From: Acidovorax radicis
Lineage (GTDB): Bacteria; Pseudomonadota; Gammaproteobacteria; Burkholderiales; Burkholderiaceae_C
Length of the DNA stretch: 64,000 nucleotides
Reading direction: 5' to 3'
Assembly: GCF_020510705.1 (NCBI RefSeq)
Contig: NZ_CP075184.1
Span: 1,178,001 to 1,242,000, forward strand
The notes beneath the pieces were generated by a model. The model ran no database searches. It was not told the DNA's origin and was given only the letters and a program-made list of their open reading frames with translations. This document shows, piece after piece, positions 29,818 to 37,870 of the stretch. Every line of letters starts with the position of its first letter. Within the stretch, counting starts at the first letter, position 1. The position numbers and the translations under genes are program-made.

Positions 29818-32787
29818 ATGTTGCTTACCAAGAAGTCCTCCCACGCTGCGCAAGACGCATCGTCCTCAGCGTCTCCTTTTGTACACAGCTTGCGCCGTGG
29901 CTTGTCGCAGGCGCTGCCTACGATGGACCGCCGCTCGTTCCTGCGCCGCTCCGGCCTGGGGGTGGGTGTGGGTATTGCGGCATCGCAGCTCGTGCTGGTC
30001 AAGAAGTCCAACGCTGCCGAAGGCGCCAAGGTGGGCCTTGGCGACAGCAAGATCGAAGTACGCCGTACCGTGTGCACCCACTGTTCCGTCGGTTGTGCGG
30101 TAGATGCCGTGGTAGAGAACGGCGTGTGGGTGCGTCAGGAGCCCGTGTTCGACTCGCCCATCAACCTTGGGGCCCACTGCGCCAAGGGCGCGGCGCTGCG
30201 CGAGCACGGCCACGGCGAGTACCGCCTGCGCTACCCCATGAAGCTGGTCAACGGCAAGTACGAGCGCATCAGCTGGGACACGGCCCTGAACGAAATCACG
30301 GCCAAGATGCAGGAGCTGCGCAAGGCCAGCGGCCCTGACAGCGTGTACTTTGTGGGTTCGTCCAAGCACAACAACGAGCAGTCTTACCTGCTGCGCAAGT
30401 TCGTGAGCTTCTGGGGCACCAACAACTGCGACCACCAGGCGCGTATCTGCCATTCGACCACCGTGGCGGGCGTGGCCAATACATGGGGCTACGGCGCCAT
30501 GACCAATTCGTACAACGACATGCAAAACAGCAAGGTCGCTCTGTACATCGGCTCCAACGCAGCTGAGGCCCACCCGGTGTCCATGCTGCACATGCTGCAT
30601 GCCAAGGAAACCGGCTGCAAGATGATCGTGGTGGACCCGCGCTTCACCCGCACGGCCGCCAAGGCCGACGAGTATGTGCGCATTCGCTCAGGCACTGACA
30701 TTCCTTTCCTGTTCGGTCTGCTCTATCACATCTTCAAGAACGGCTGGGAAGACAAGAAGTACATCAACGACCGTGTCTATGGCATGGACAAGGTGCGTGA
30801 CGAAGTGCTGGCCAAGTGGACACCTGACAAGGTGGAAGAGGCCTGCGGCGTCAAGGAAGACCAGATGTTCAAGGTCGCCAAGATGCTGCACGACAACAAC
30901 CCCGGCACCATCGTGTGGTGCATGGGGCAGACGCAGCACTCCATCGGTAACGCCATGGTGCGCGCCTCGTGCATCCTGCAACTGGCGCTGGGCAATGTGG
31001 GCAAGAGCGGTGGTGGCACCAACATCTTCCGTGGCCACGACAACGTGCAGGGCGCTACCGACGTGGGCCCCAACCCCGATTCGCTGCCCGGCTACTACGG
31101 CCTGGCCGAAGGCTCGTGGAAGCACTTTGCCAATGTGTGGGGTGTGGACTTCGAGTGGATCAAGAAGCAGTACGCATCGCCCGCGATGATGACCAAGAAC
31201 GGCATCACCGTGTCGCGCTGGATCGACGGTGTGCTGGAGAACAACGAGCTGATCGACCAGGACTCCAACCTGCGCGGTGTGTTCTTCTGGGGCCATGCGC
31301 CCAACTCGCAGACGCGTGGCCTGGAGATGAAGCGCGCCATGGACAAGCTCGACCTGCTGGTGGTGGTGGACCCTTACCCATCGGCCACCGCTGCCATGGC
31401 CGCCATGCCGGGCAAGGCCGAAGACCTGAACCCCAACCGCGCGGTCTATCTGCTGCCGGCGGCCACGCAGTTTGAAACCAGTGGCTCGTGCACGGCCTCG
31501 AACCGCTCACTGCAGTGGCGCGAGAAGGTGATCGAACCCCTGTGGGAGAGCCGCTCCGATCACATGATCATGCACCAGTTCGCCGAAAAACTGGGCTTTG
31601 CCACCGAGCTGTCCAAGAACTACAAGATGCAGAAGGTCAAGGGCATGGACGAGCCCGTGCCCGAGGACATCCTGCGCGAAATCAACCGCAGCGTGTGGAC
31701 CATTGGCTACACCGGCCAGAGCCCCGAACGCCTGAAGGCACACATGAAGAACATGCATGTGTTCGATGTAAAGACGCTCAAGGCCAAGGGCGGCAAGGAC
31801 AAGGAAACAGGCTACGACTTTACCGGTGACTATTTTGGCCTGCCTTGGCCCTGCTATGGCACACCTGAAATCAAGCACCCAGGCTCGGCCAACCTGTACG
31901 ACACCTCCAAGCATGTGATGGACGGCGGTGGCAACTTCCGGGCCAACTTCGGCGTGGAGAAGGACGGCGTCAACCTGCTGGCCGAGGATGGATCGCACTC
32001 GCTGGGCAGCGAGATCACCACGGGCTATCCGGAGTTCGACCATGTGCTGCTCAAGAAGCTCGGCTGGTGGGACGATCTCAGTGATGCCGAGAAGGCCAAG
32101 GCCGAAGGCAAGAACTGGAAGACCGACCCGACAGGCGCCATCATTCGTGTGACCATGAAGCATGGTTGCCACCCCTTTGGCAATGCCAAGGCCCGTGCCG
32201 TGGTCTGGAATTTCCCCGATGCGATTCCTCAGCACCGCGAGCCCATCTATGGCACGCGACCCGACCTCGTGGCCAAGTACCCCACGCACGACGACAAGAA
32301 GGCTTTCTGGCGTCTGCCCACGCTCTACAAGAGCCTGCAGGAGAAGAACGTCGCCGACAAGGTGTACGAGAAGTTCCCGCTGATCCTGAGCTCGGGTCGC
32401 CTGGTCGAATACGAAGGTGGCGGTGAAGAAACGCGCTCCAACCCCTGGCTGGCCGAATTGCAGCAAGAAGCATTCGTCGAAATCAACCCCAAGACCGCTG
32501 CGGACCGGGGCATTCGCAACGGCGAACGGGTATGGCTGAGTTCGCCGACGGGCGCGCGCATCAACGTGCAGGCGCTGGTTACCCCGCGTGTGGCACCCGA
32601 TACGGTGTGGATGCCGTTCCACTTCTCGGGCCACTGGCAAGGTGCGGACATGCTGGCGTATTACCCCAAGGGTGCGGCGCCTGTGGTGCGCGGTGAGGCC
32701 GTGAACACGGCCACGACCTATGGCTACGACAGCGTGACCATGATGCAAGAAACCAAGACCACGATCTGCAACGTGGAACGCGCCTGA
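29818..32787 (+). CDS. Tat-exported formate dehydrogenase alpha (catalytic) subunit, FDH3/FDH-N type
   Basis: Periplasmic-side molybdo/tungsto bis-MGD enzyme that oxidises formate and feeds electrons to the quinone pool. It has 989 residues. A 35-residue pre-region precedes the Tat motif DRRSFLRRSGLGVGVG. The proximal 4Fe-4S cluster is CTHCSVGCAVDAVVENG, and the metal ligand is Cys211 in ARICHSTTVAG, replacing the Sec of E. coli FdnG/FdoG. The C-terminal domain has the FSGHW-type pterin-contact region (WMPFHFSGHWQGADML). The gene is intact, without a frameshift or UGA. It is followed by the Fe-S and cytochrome subunits. Confidence 0.95.
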   Translation: MLLTKKSSHAAQDASSSASPFVHSLRRGLSQALPTMDRRSFLRRSGLGVGVGIAASQLVLVKKSNAAEGAKVGLGDSKIEVRRTVCTHCSVGCAVDAVVENGVWVRQEPVFDSPINLGAHCAKGAALREHGHGEYRLRYPMKLVNGKYERISWDTALNEITAKMQELRKASGPDSVYFVGSSKHNNEQSYLLRKFVSFWGTNNCDHQARICHSTTVAGVANTWGYGAMTNSYNDMQNSKVALYIGSNAAEAHPVSMLHMLHAKETGCKMIVVDPRFTRTAAKADEYVRIRSGTDIPFLFGLLYHIFKNGWEDKKYINDRVYGMDKVRDEVLAKWTPDKVEEACGVKEDQMFKVAKMLHDNNPGTIVWCMGQTQHSIGNAMVRASCILQLALGNVGKSGGGTNIFRGHDNVQGATDVGPNPDSLPGYYGLAEGSWKHFANVWGVDFEWIKKQYASPAMMTKNGITVSRWIDGVLENNELIDQDSNLRGVFFWGHAPNSQTRGLEMKRAMDKLDLLVVVDPYPSATAAMAAMPGKAEDLNPNRAVYLLPAATQFETSGSCTASNRSLQWREKVIEPLWESRSDHMIMHQFAEKLGFATELSKNYKMQKVKGMDEPVPEDILREINRSVWTIGYTGQSPERLKAHMKNMHVFDVKTLKAKGGKDKETGYDFTGDYFGLPWPCYGTPEIKHPGSANLYDTSKHVMDGGGNFRANFGVEKDGVNLLAEDGSHSLGSEITTGYPEFDHVLLKKLGWWDDLSDAEKAKAEGKNWKTDPTGAIIRVTMKHGCHPFGNAKARAVVWNFPDAIPQHREPIYGTRPDLVAKYPTHDDKKAFWRLPTLYKSLQEKNVADKVYEKFPLILSSGRLVEYEGGGEETRSNPWLAELQQEAFVEINPKTAADRGIRNGERVWLSSPTGARINVQALVTPRVAPDTVWMPFHFSGHWQGADMLAYYPKGAAPVVRGEAVNTATTYGYDSVTMMQETKTTICNVERA

Positions 32788-32811
32788 TAGCGCAGCGTAC
32801 GGAGACACGAC

Positions 32812-33429
32812 ATGGCACGAATGAAATTCATCTGTGACGCAGAGCGCTGCATCGAATGCAACGGCTGTGTGACCGCCTGCAAGAACGAGCACGAGGTGCC
32901 CTGGGGCGTGAACCGCCGCCGCGTGGTCACGCTCAACGACGGTGTGCCGGGCGAAAAGTCCATCTCGGTGGCGTGCATGCACTGCAGCGATGCGCCCTGC
33001 ATGGCTGTCTGCCCCGTCAACTGCTTCTACCGCACCGAAGAGGGTGTGGTGCTGCATGACAAGGACGTCTGCATCGGCTGCGGCTACTGCAGCTATGCCT
33101 GCCCATTTGGTGCGCCACAGTTCCCTTCGCAAGGCACCTTCGGCGTGCGCGGCAAGATGGACAAATGCACCTTTTGCGCCGGCGGCCCCGAGGCCAACGG
33201 CAGCCAGGCAGAGTTTGAAAAATACGGTCGCAACCGGCTGGCCGAAGGCAAGCTGCCTGCCTGCGCCGAAATGTGCTCCACCAAGGCCCTGCTGGCTGGC
33301 GATGGTGACGTGGTGGCAGATATCTTCCGCAACCGCGTTGTGCAGCGCGGCAAGGGTGCCGAAGTGTGGGGCTGGGGCACGGCCTATGGTTCGCAACAGG
33401 CAGGCCAGCCTGCAGGAGGCAAGTCATGA
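32812..33429 (+). CDS. fdh3B: Formate dehydrogenase FDH3-type iron-sulfur subunit (beta)
   Basis: A 205-residue electron-transfer subunit with four 4Fe-4S motifs: CIECNGCVTACKNEH, CMHCSDAPCMAVC, CIGCGYCSYACPFG and the split CTFCAGG...CAEMC. It lacks its own signal peptide and so probably travels through Tat with the alpha subunit. It also lacks the C-terminal membrane helix of E. coli FdnH. The short length and the MARMKFICDAERCIEC start are those of the FDH3 beta family. Its stop overlaps the next start (ATGA). Confidence 0.93.
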   Translation: MARMKFICDAERCIECNGCVTACKNEHEVPWGVNRRRVVTLNDGVPGEKSISVACMHCSDAPCMAVCPVNCFYRTEEGVVLHDKDVCIGCGYCSYACPFGAPQFPSQGTFGVRGKMDKCTFCAGGPEANGSQAEFEKYGRNRLAEGKLPACAEMCSTKALLAGDGDVVADIFRNRVVQRGKGAEVWGWGTAYGSQQAGQPAGGKS

Positions 33430-33668
33430 TGAAGCGTCTTGTTCAAACGACTCTTGCCGCCGCAGTGGCACTGGCCGCGCTGACCGCCTGTGGTGAAAAA
33501 CCGCAAACCGGTGCTGGCATCCGCAGCGACGCCCCCCCTTATGCCGGAACGGGCAGCAATTTCACGCGGCCAGGCTGGAAAGTCGGGGACAAAACCGAGT
33601 GGGAATCGCAGCTGAAGGCGCGTCAGCAATACGGCCAGAACGAATACACCCGCACCCAGGCAAAGTGA
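33426..33668 (+). CDS. Small lipoprotein within the formate dehydrogenase operon
   Basis: An 80-residue protein with a signal peptide ending LAALTAC (Cys about residue 22), then a short polar mature part rich in Gln, Tyr and Asn with a PPYAGTGSNFTRPGWKVGD segment. The ATG at 33426 overlaps the beta subunit stop by 4 bp; an ATG one codon later is also possible. It sits between the Fe-S and cytochrome subunits, so it may be an accessory part of the complex. I do not recognise a named family. Confidence 0.75.
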   Translation: MMKRLVQTTLAAAVALAALTACGEKPQTGAGIRSDAPPYAGTGSNFTRPGWKVGDKTEWESQLKARQQYGQNEYTRTQAK

Positions 33669-33676
33669 GGCCCACC

Positions 33677-34897
33677 ATGAAACACATCATGTGGACCCTG
33701 GCTTTGGCGGCAGGCCTGGGCTGGGGCCCTGCGGGTGCCCAGCAGGCTCCGGCAACGCCAGATGCCGCCGCATCTGCACCGGCTGCCACCGCCGCTGCCC
33801 CTGCAGCGGGCGGCTTCCAGAGCCAGAACATCTTCCAGATCAAACCCGACGCCAGCGCAGACCCCAAGTACGCCGAGCAGACCAATGGCGAGCGCATGAA
33901 GGTGCAGCCAGGCAACAACGCGCCCATGTGGCGCCAGGTGGGCCAGGGCGTGACGGGCTACAGCAGTCTGCCCAAGACCCAGGCCCCCGAAGCAGGCAAC
34001 CTGATCCAGCCTTTTGTGGCATACCCCGGCTCGCGTTTTACCAACGCGGGCGAGGCGTGGCGCCAGGTGCGCAACCAGTGGGTCATTCCCTACGGTGCGG
34101 CCTTGTTCGCCATCGTCTTGCTGGCGCTGGGTATTTTCTACTTCGTCAAAGGTCCGCTGGGGCATGACTATCCTGAGGGGGCGGCCGCCCGCCGCATCGA
34201 ACGCTTCACGCCGTTCGAGCGCGCTGCGCACTGGGCCAATGCTTTTGCGTTCATTGCGCTGGCCACCTCGGGCATCGTCATGGCGTTTGGCAAGTTCTTC
34301 CTGTTGCCGGTGATGGGGAGCACCCTGTTTGGGTGGCTGACCTACGCGCTCAAGAACGTGCACAACTTCATGGGCCCGCTGTTTGCCGTGTCGCTGCTCG
34401 TGATCATCCTCACCTTCGTCAAGGACAACATCGCCAACCGGGCCGACTTTGTCTGGCTCTCCAAGGGCGGTGGCATGTTGGGCGGTGACCACCAGGTTCC
34501 CTCGCACCGCTTCAATGCTGGCGAGAAGGGCCTCTTCTGGTGGGGCATCACCATCCCTGGCATCTTTGTGGTGGCCACGGGCCTGGTGCTTGACAAGCTC
34601 ATCCCCGGCTTTGGTGATGTGCGTGGCGACATGCAGATCGCCCACATGATCCACGCCACCCTGGCCATCTGGATGATGGCGCTGATCTGTGGCCACATCT
34701 ACATGGGCACCGTGGGCATGCGTGGTGCCTACAAGGCCATGAAGACGGGCTACGTGAGCGAGGCATGGGCCAAGGAGCACCACGAGCTCTGGTACGACGA
34801 TGTCCAGGCGGGCAAGATTGCGCGCCAGCGCAGCGCCCAGCAACCGGCGGCCGATGCTGCTGCCACACCATCAGCGGGCCAGCCCGCGCAGGTATGA
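33677..34897 (+). CDS. Formate dehydrogenase cytochrome b556 subunit (gamma)
   Basis: Membrane anchor and di-haem cytochrome that hands electrons from the Fe-S subunit to quinone. It has 406 residues. A cleavable signal (MKHIMWTLALAAGLGWGPAG) precedes an Ala/Pro-rich periplasmic segment of about 110 residues. The FdnI-like core follows with helices near WVIPYGAALFAIVLLALGIF, AHWANAFAFIALATSGIV, MGPLFAVSLLVIILTF and IWMMALICGHIYMG. Candidate haem histidines are in RAAHWAN, NVHNFMG, HMIHATLA and CGHIYMG. The long N-terminal extension is a feature of the beta-proteobacterial form. Confidence 0.92.
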   Translation: MKHIMWTLALAAGLGWGPAGAQQAPATPDAAASAPAATAAAPAAGGFQSQNIFQIKPDASADPKYAEQTNGERMKVQPGNNAPMWRQVGQGVTGYSSLPKTQAPEAGNLIQPFVAYPGSRFTNAGEAWRQVRNQWVIPYGAALFAIVLLALGIFYFVKGPLGHDYPEGAAARRIERFTPFERAAHWANAFAFIALATSGIVMAFGKFFLLPVMGSTLFGWLTYALKNVHNFMGPLFAVSLLVIILTFVKDNIANRADFVWLSKGGGMLGGDHQVPSHRFNAGEKGLFWWGITIPGIFVVATGLVLDKLIPGFGDVRGDMQIAHMIHATLAIWMMALICGHIYMGTVGMRGAYKAMKTGYVSEAWAKEHHELWYDDVQAGKIARQRSAQQPAADAAATPSAGQPAQV

Positions 34898-35298
34898 GGT
34901 TTCGCACCATGACGCAAATTTTCCGTTCTTCTTTGTTGGTGTTGTGCACAGCCGGTGTGTGCACGCTGGCTTCGGCCAAGCTGCCAGCCCCTTCGCCGGA
35001 AGCCGCTGCCAAGGCTGCAGAGGCTGCCGCCAAGGCGGCCTGGGGTGGCAAGGTAGACAACTACAAACTGTGCCAGTCGCAAGACCGGGTGGCAGCCCAC
35101 TATCGCAAGACCACGCCGTCGGCCAAGCCCGCTGCGGCAACAGGCGCAGCCTGCACCGACCCAGGTCCCTTCGCTTACACCCCGCCCGCTGCCAAGCCCG
35201 CTGAGGCTGCTGGCGCGCACTCGCCACCCGGCACGGCCAGCAGCCCGCCCAGCACGCTGGTGCCCGGCGCTGCTGCCGCTTCGGCACCCAAGTTCTGA
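34894..35298 (+). CDS. Exported Ala/Pro-rich protein at the end of the formate dehydrogenase operon
   Basis: A 134-residue protein with a signal peptide (SSLLVLCTAGVCTLASA) and an Ala/Lys-rich then Pro-rich mature region. Two cysteines (KLCQSQDR and ACTDPG) may pair in the periplasm. The ATG at 34894 overlaps the gamma subunit stop (ATGA); an ATG at 34909 is the alternative start and leaves the signal intact. It is the last gene before a strong terminator. I do not recognise it; a link to the complex is inferred from position only. Confidence 0.7.
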   Translation: MRFRTMTQIFRSSLLVLCTAGVCTLASAKLPAPSPEAAAKAAEAAAKAAWGGKVDNYKLCQSQDRVAAHYRKTTPSAKPAAATGAACTDPGPFAYTPPAAKPAEAAGAHSPPGTASSPPSTLVPGAAAASAPKF

Positions 35299-35336
35299 CA
35301 GCGATCCGTCGCCGTATCGGCACCGCCCCTGGCTGA

Positions 35337-35375
35337 AAGCCGCGCCCACTCCAAAGGGCGCGGCTTCTTTTTTTT
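35337..35375 (+). terminator. Rho-independent terminator of the exported formate dehydrogenase operon
   Basis: Perfect 10-bp stem AGCCGCGCCC (35338-35347) / GGGCGCGGCT (35356-35365) with an 8-base loop, followed by TCTTTTTTTT. It ends the operon that began near 29,594 and separates it from fdhD. Confidence 0.9.
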
Positions 35376-35510
35376 GCATGGCTTGGCGATGCGGCAATGC
35401 AGCTTGGGGGCGGTCGTGGATGGCCCGCCGATGCTTGTTGCCATCCCTTGAAGAAGCCCCAGCAACATCACCCCCTGTAACGCACCACAAAGTGTGCGTA
35501 TATTTGGCCC

Positions 35511-36446
35511 ATGACCTTTCTCTCGCCCGCCGCTGATGCTGTGCCCGCCTTGCCGCGCCTGACGCAGGCCCAGGCGCCTCTCACCCACCGTGTGGACGTC
35601 GTCAACGAACAGGGCGAGCGCGAGCAGGTGCAAATTCCCGCAGAGCGTCCGCTCACCATCTATGTGGACAAGCGCGAACTCGTCACGCTGATGACGTTGG
35701 GCGCGCAGCCCGAGTTGCTGGTGCTGGGCTACCTGCGCAACCAGCGGCTGGTGGATTCTGTGTTTGATATCGAGTCCATCACCGTTGATTGGGACGTCAA
35801 CGCCGCCGCCGTACGCACCCGCCACGGCATTGCCCGCATTGAAGAGCGCACGGCCAGCAAAGTGGTGACCACAGGCTGCGGCCAGGGCAGCGTGTTTGGT
35901 GGCCTCATGGACGATGTGGACCGCATCGTCCTGCCCGAAGCGTGCCTGACGCAGGCACAGCTGTACGGCATCGTCAACGCCATCCGGCTCAAGGAGACCA
36001 CGTACAAGTCTTCCGGGTCCGTGCACGGTTGTGCCTTGTTTCGGGGTGAGGAGCTGTTGACGTTTGTCGAGGACGTAGGCCGCCACAACGCCATTGACAC
36101 CATTGCAGGTTGGATGTGGATGAACCCCGAAGCCAGTAGGGCCGCAAGCGCTGTGGAGCATGGTTCTTCACCCATGTCTGGCACAGACAAGGTGTTCTAC
36201 ACCACGGGCCGGCTCACCAGCGAAATGGTCATCAAATCGGCGCAGATGGGTGTGCCCATCGTGGTGTCGCGCAGCGGCATGACACAAATGGGCCATGCGG
36301 TCGCCCAGCAGCTGGGCCTGTGCGCCATCGGCCGCGCCACCAATCGCCGGTTCATGTGCTACAGCGGCGCGCACCGGCTGGTGCTGCAGCCCGAGTTGGC
36401 GCAGCCACCGGTCGTGCCACCGGCAAGGCCGTCTGGCGAAGGCTGA
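35511..36446 (+). CDS. fdhD: Formate dehydrogenase accessory sulfurtransferase FdhD
   Basis: Transfers sulfur from IscS to the bis-MGD cofactor, which is required for formate dehydrogenase activity. It has 311 residues. The family segments RPLTIYVDKRELVTLMTLG, the GRHNAIDTIAGW block and RLTSEMVIKSAQMGVPIVVS are all present. The catalytic C-x-x-C of E. coli FdhD (Cys121/Cys124) appears here as C123-G-Q-G, so the second cysteine is missing. It has its own start region after the operon terminator; a TATATT lies only 7 bases before the ATG, so leaderless or near-leaderless expression is possible. It probably serves both formate dehydrogenases. Confidence 0.93.
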   Translation: MTFLSPAADAVPALPRLTQAQAPLTHRVDVVNEQGEREQVQIPAERPLTIYVDKRELVTLMTLGAQPELLVLGYLRNQRLVDSVFDIESITVDWDVNAAAVRTRHGIARIEERTASKVVTTGCGQGSVFGGLMDDVDRIVLPEACLTQAQLYGIVNAIRLKETTYKSSGSVHGCALFRGEELLTFVEDVGRHNAIDTIAGWMWMNPEASRAASAVEHGSSPMSGTDKVFYTTGRLTSEMVIKSAQMGVPIVVSRSGMTQMGHAVAQQLGLCAIGRATNRRFMCYSGAHRLVLQPELAQPPVVPPARPSGEG

Positions 36447-36551
36447 GCGGCGTGTGTGGGGGCACCAAGCGGCTGCAGATTTTTCTCCTGAGCCGGTGCC
36501 AGAAAATCACCGTGCGACGGCCTGACTGCCCGAACTGACGAGCAGTGCGTC

Positions 36552-37622
36552 TCAATCGGGATGCACATGCGGATGCCGGTGATGAATGTCCGGGTAGTGC
36601 AGATGCGAGTGCGTCAACGCCTCGTGCCGGTGGGCATGCGTGTGTGACTCCTTGGCGTCCCAGTCAAACGCATGCGTGTGCTGGTGATGCTCGTCATGCG
36701 CATGCCGGTGACTGTGTTCCAGCGGCTCATGGGTGTGTTCGTGCCCATGCCGCTCGCGAACGTGCAGCCAGACACCAGCGGCCATCAGAGCCGCAGCCAT
36801 CCAGAAGAGTGGGCCGGGGAGATCGGGCCACAGCAGCAATGAAATGGCAACCCCGAACAACGGCGCCACCGAGAAATAGGCCCCTGTCCTGGCCGTGCCC
36901 AGCGTCCGCAGGGCCACGACGAAAAGCGTCAAGCTCAGCCCATATCCAAAGAATCCCACCACCAGGCTGGCGCCCAGCGTCGCCATTGACGGCAGTGCCG
37001 CGCCACCCATCAGCGCAAGGGCGGTGTTGCTGACGCCGGCCAGCAAGCCCTTGAGTCCGGCGATCAACATGGCATCGTTCGTCGAGACTTTGCGGGTCAG
37101 GTTGTTGTCCACGGCCCAGCACAGGCATGCCCCCACAATGAGCAATGCGCCAGGCGAGAAGGTCGCACCACCTGGTTCCCAGGACAGCAGGATGCCCCCA
37201 AGAACGATGGCTACCATGCCCAGCACGATCTGCCGGTCCGCATTCTCTTTGAATACCCCCCAGGCGATGACCGCAGTCAACACGCCTTCCACGTTCAGCA
37301 GCAGCGACGCCGAAGCGCCACTGGTCTGGGTCAGCCCGAGCATCAGCAGCGCTGGGCCGAGCACGCCACCAAAGACGATGGCCCCCAGCAGCCAGGGCAG
37401 TTCGGCCCGGGGAATATGCAGGGCAGCGGAAGTGCGCGGGCCTTCCTTGCGCCTCCACTGGCGCAATGCAAGCAACAGGCCCAGCCCGATGCCGCTGCCC
37501 AGGTAGAGCAGCCCGGCCAGGAGCAAAGGTGTGACATTGCCGACCAACAGCTTGGCCAGTGGTGTACTGGCGCCAAACAGCAGGGCGGCAGTGAGGGCGG
37601 GGGTGGCAAAACGAATCGACAT
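36552..37622 (-). CDS. EamA/DMT-family permease with a histidine-rich C-terminal tail
   Basis: A 356-residue inner-membrane transporter with ten predicted helices in two EamA repeats (for example LTAALLFGASTPLAKLLVGN, and ARTGAYFSVAPLFGVAISLLLW). The last 71 residues carry 25 histidines in H-x-H patterns, with few hydrophobics, so they should bind divalent metal on one side of the membrane. EamA proteins usually export metabolites; the tail suggests metal sensing or transport of Ni, Co or Zn. Start 37622 (MSIRFATPAL) is chosen over a longer frame. The gene converges on fdhD; note that formate dehydrogenases do not need nickel. Confidence 0.86.
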   Translation of the reverse strand: MSIRFATPALTAALLFGASTPLAKLLVGNVTPLLLAGLLYLGSGIGLGLLLALRQWRRKEGPRTSAALHIPRAELPWLLGAIVFGGVLGPALLMLGLTQTSGASASLLLNVEGVLTAVIAWGVFKENADRQIVLGMVAIVLGGILLSWEPGGATFSPGALLIVGACLCWAVDNNLTRKVSTNDAMLIAGLKGLLAGVSNTALALMGGAALPSMATLGASLVVGFFGYGLSLTLFVVALRTLGTARTGAYFSVAPLFGVAISLLLWPDLPGPLFWMAAALMAAGVWLHVRERHGHEHTHEPLEHSHRHAHDEHHQHTHAFDWDAKESHTHAHRHEALTHSHLHYPDIHHRHPHVHPD

Positions 37623-37870
37623 GGTGAAAGTAAAGCACAGCCGCAAACGCCGTGAGGCATCTTGTGGGGTTGGTGGGGATTGTCGAAAACCAGCCAGATG
37701 CTGGCAACAGCCGTATAGAGCCCGCAGGCGCTGAAAGGGCGGAGCCGCGGGGCAGCCGCAAGTAACCAACAAAACACCCCTCCGGCACCGCCAAACGTTC
37801 CCTCACGCCCCATTGCTTGTGCCCGCACCTTGGCAGCCGCCAGCCCGCCACGCGATGGCATGATGCGCGC

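Noticed and set aside
30440..30460. Selenocysteine (UGA) in the formate dehydrogenases
   Set aside because: Both alpha subunits have TGC (cysteine) at the metal-ligand codon, in FdhA 23643-23645 and in the exported enzyme 30448-30450, and no internal UGA.
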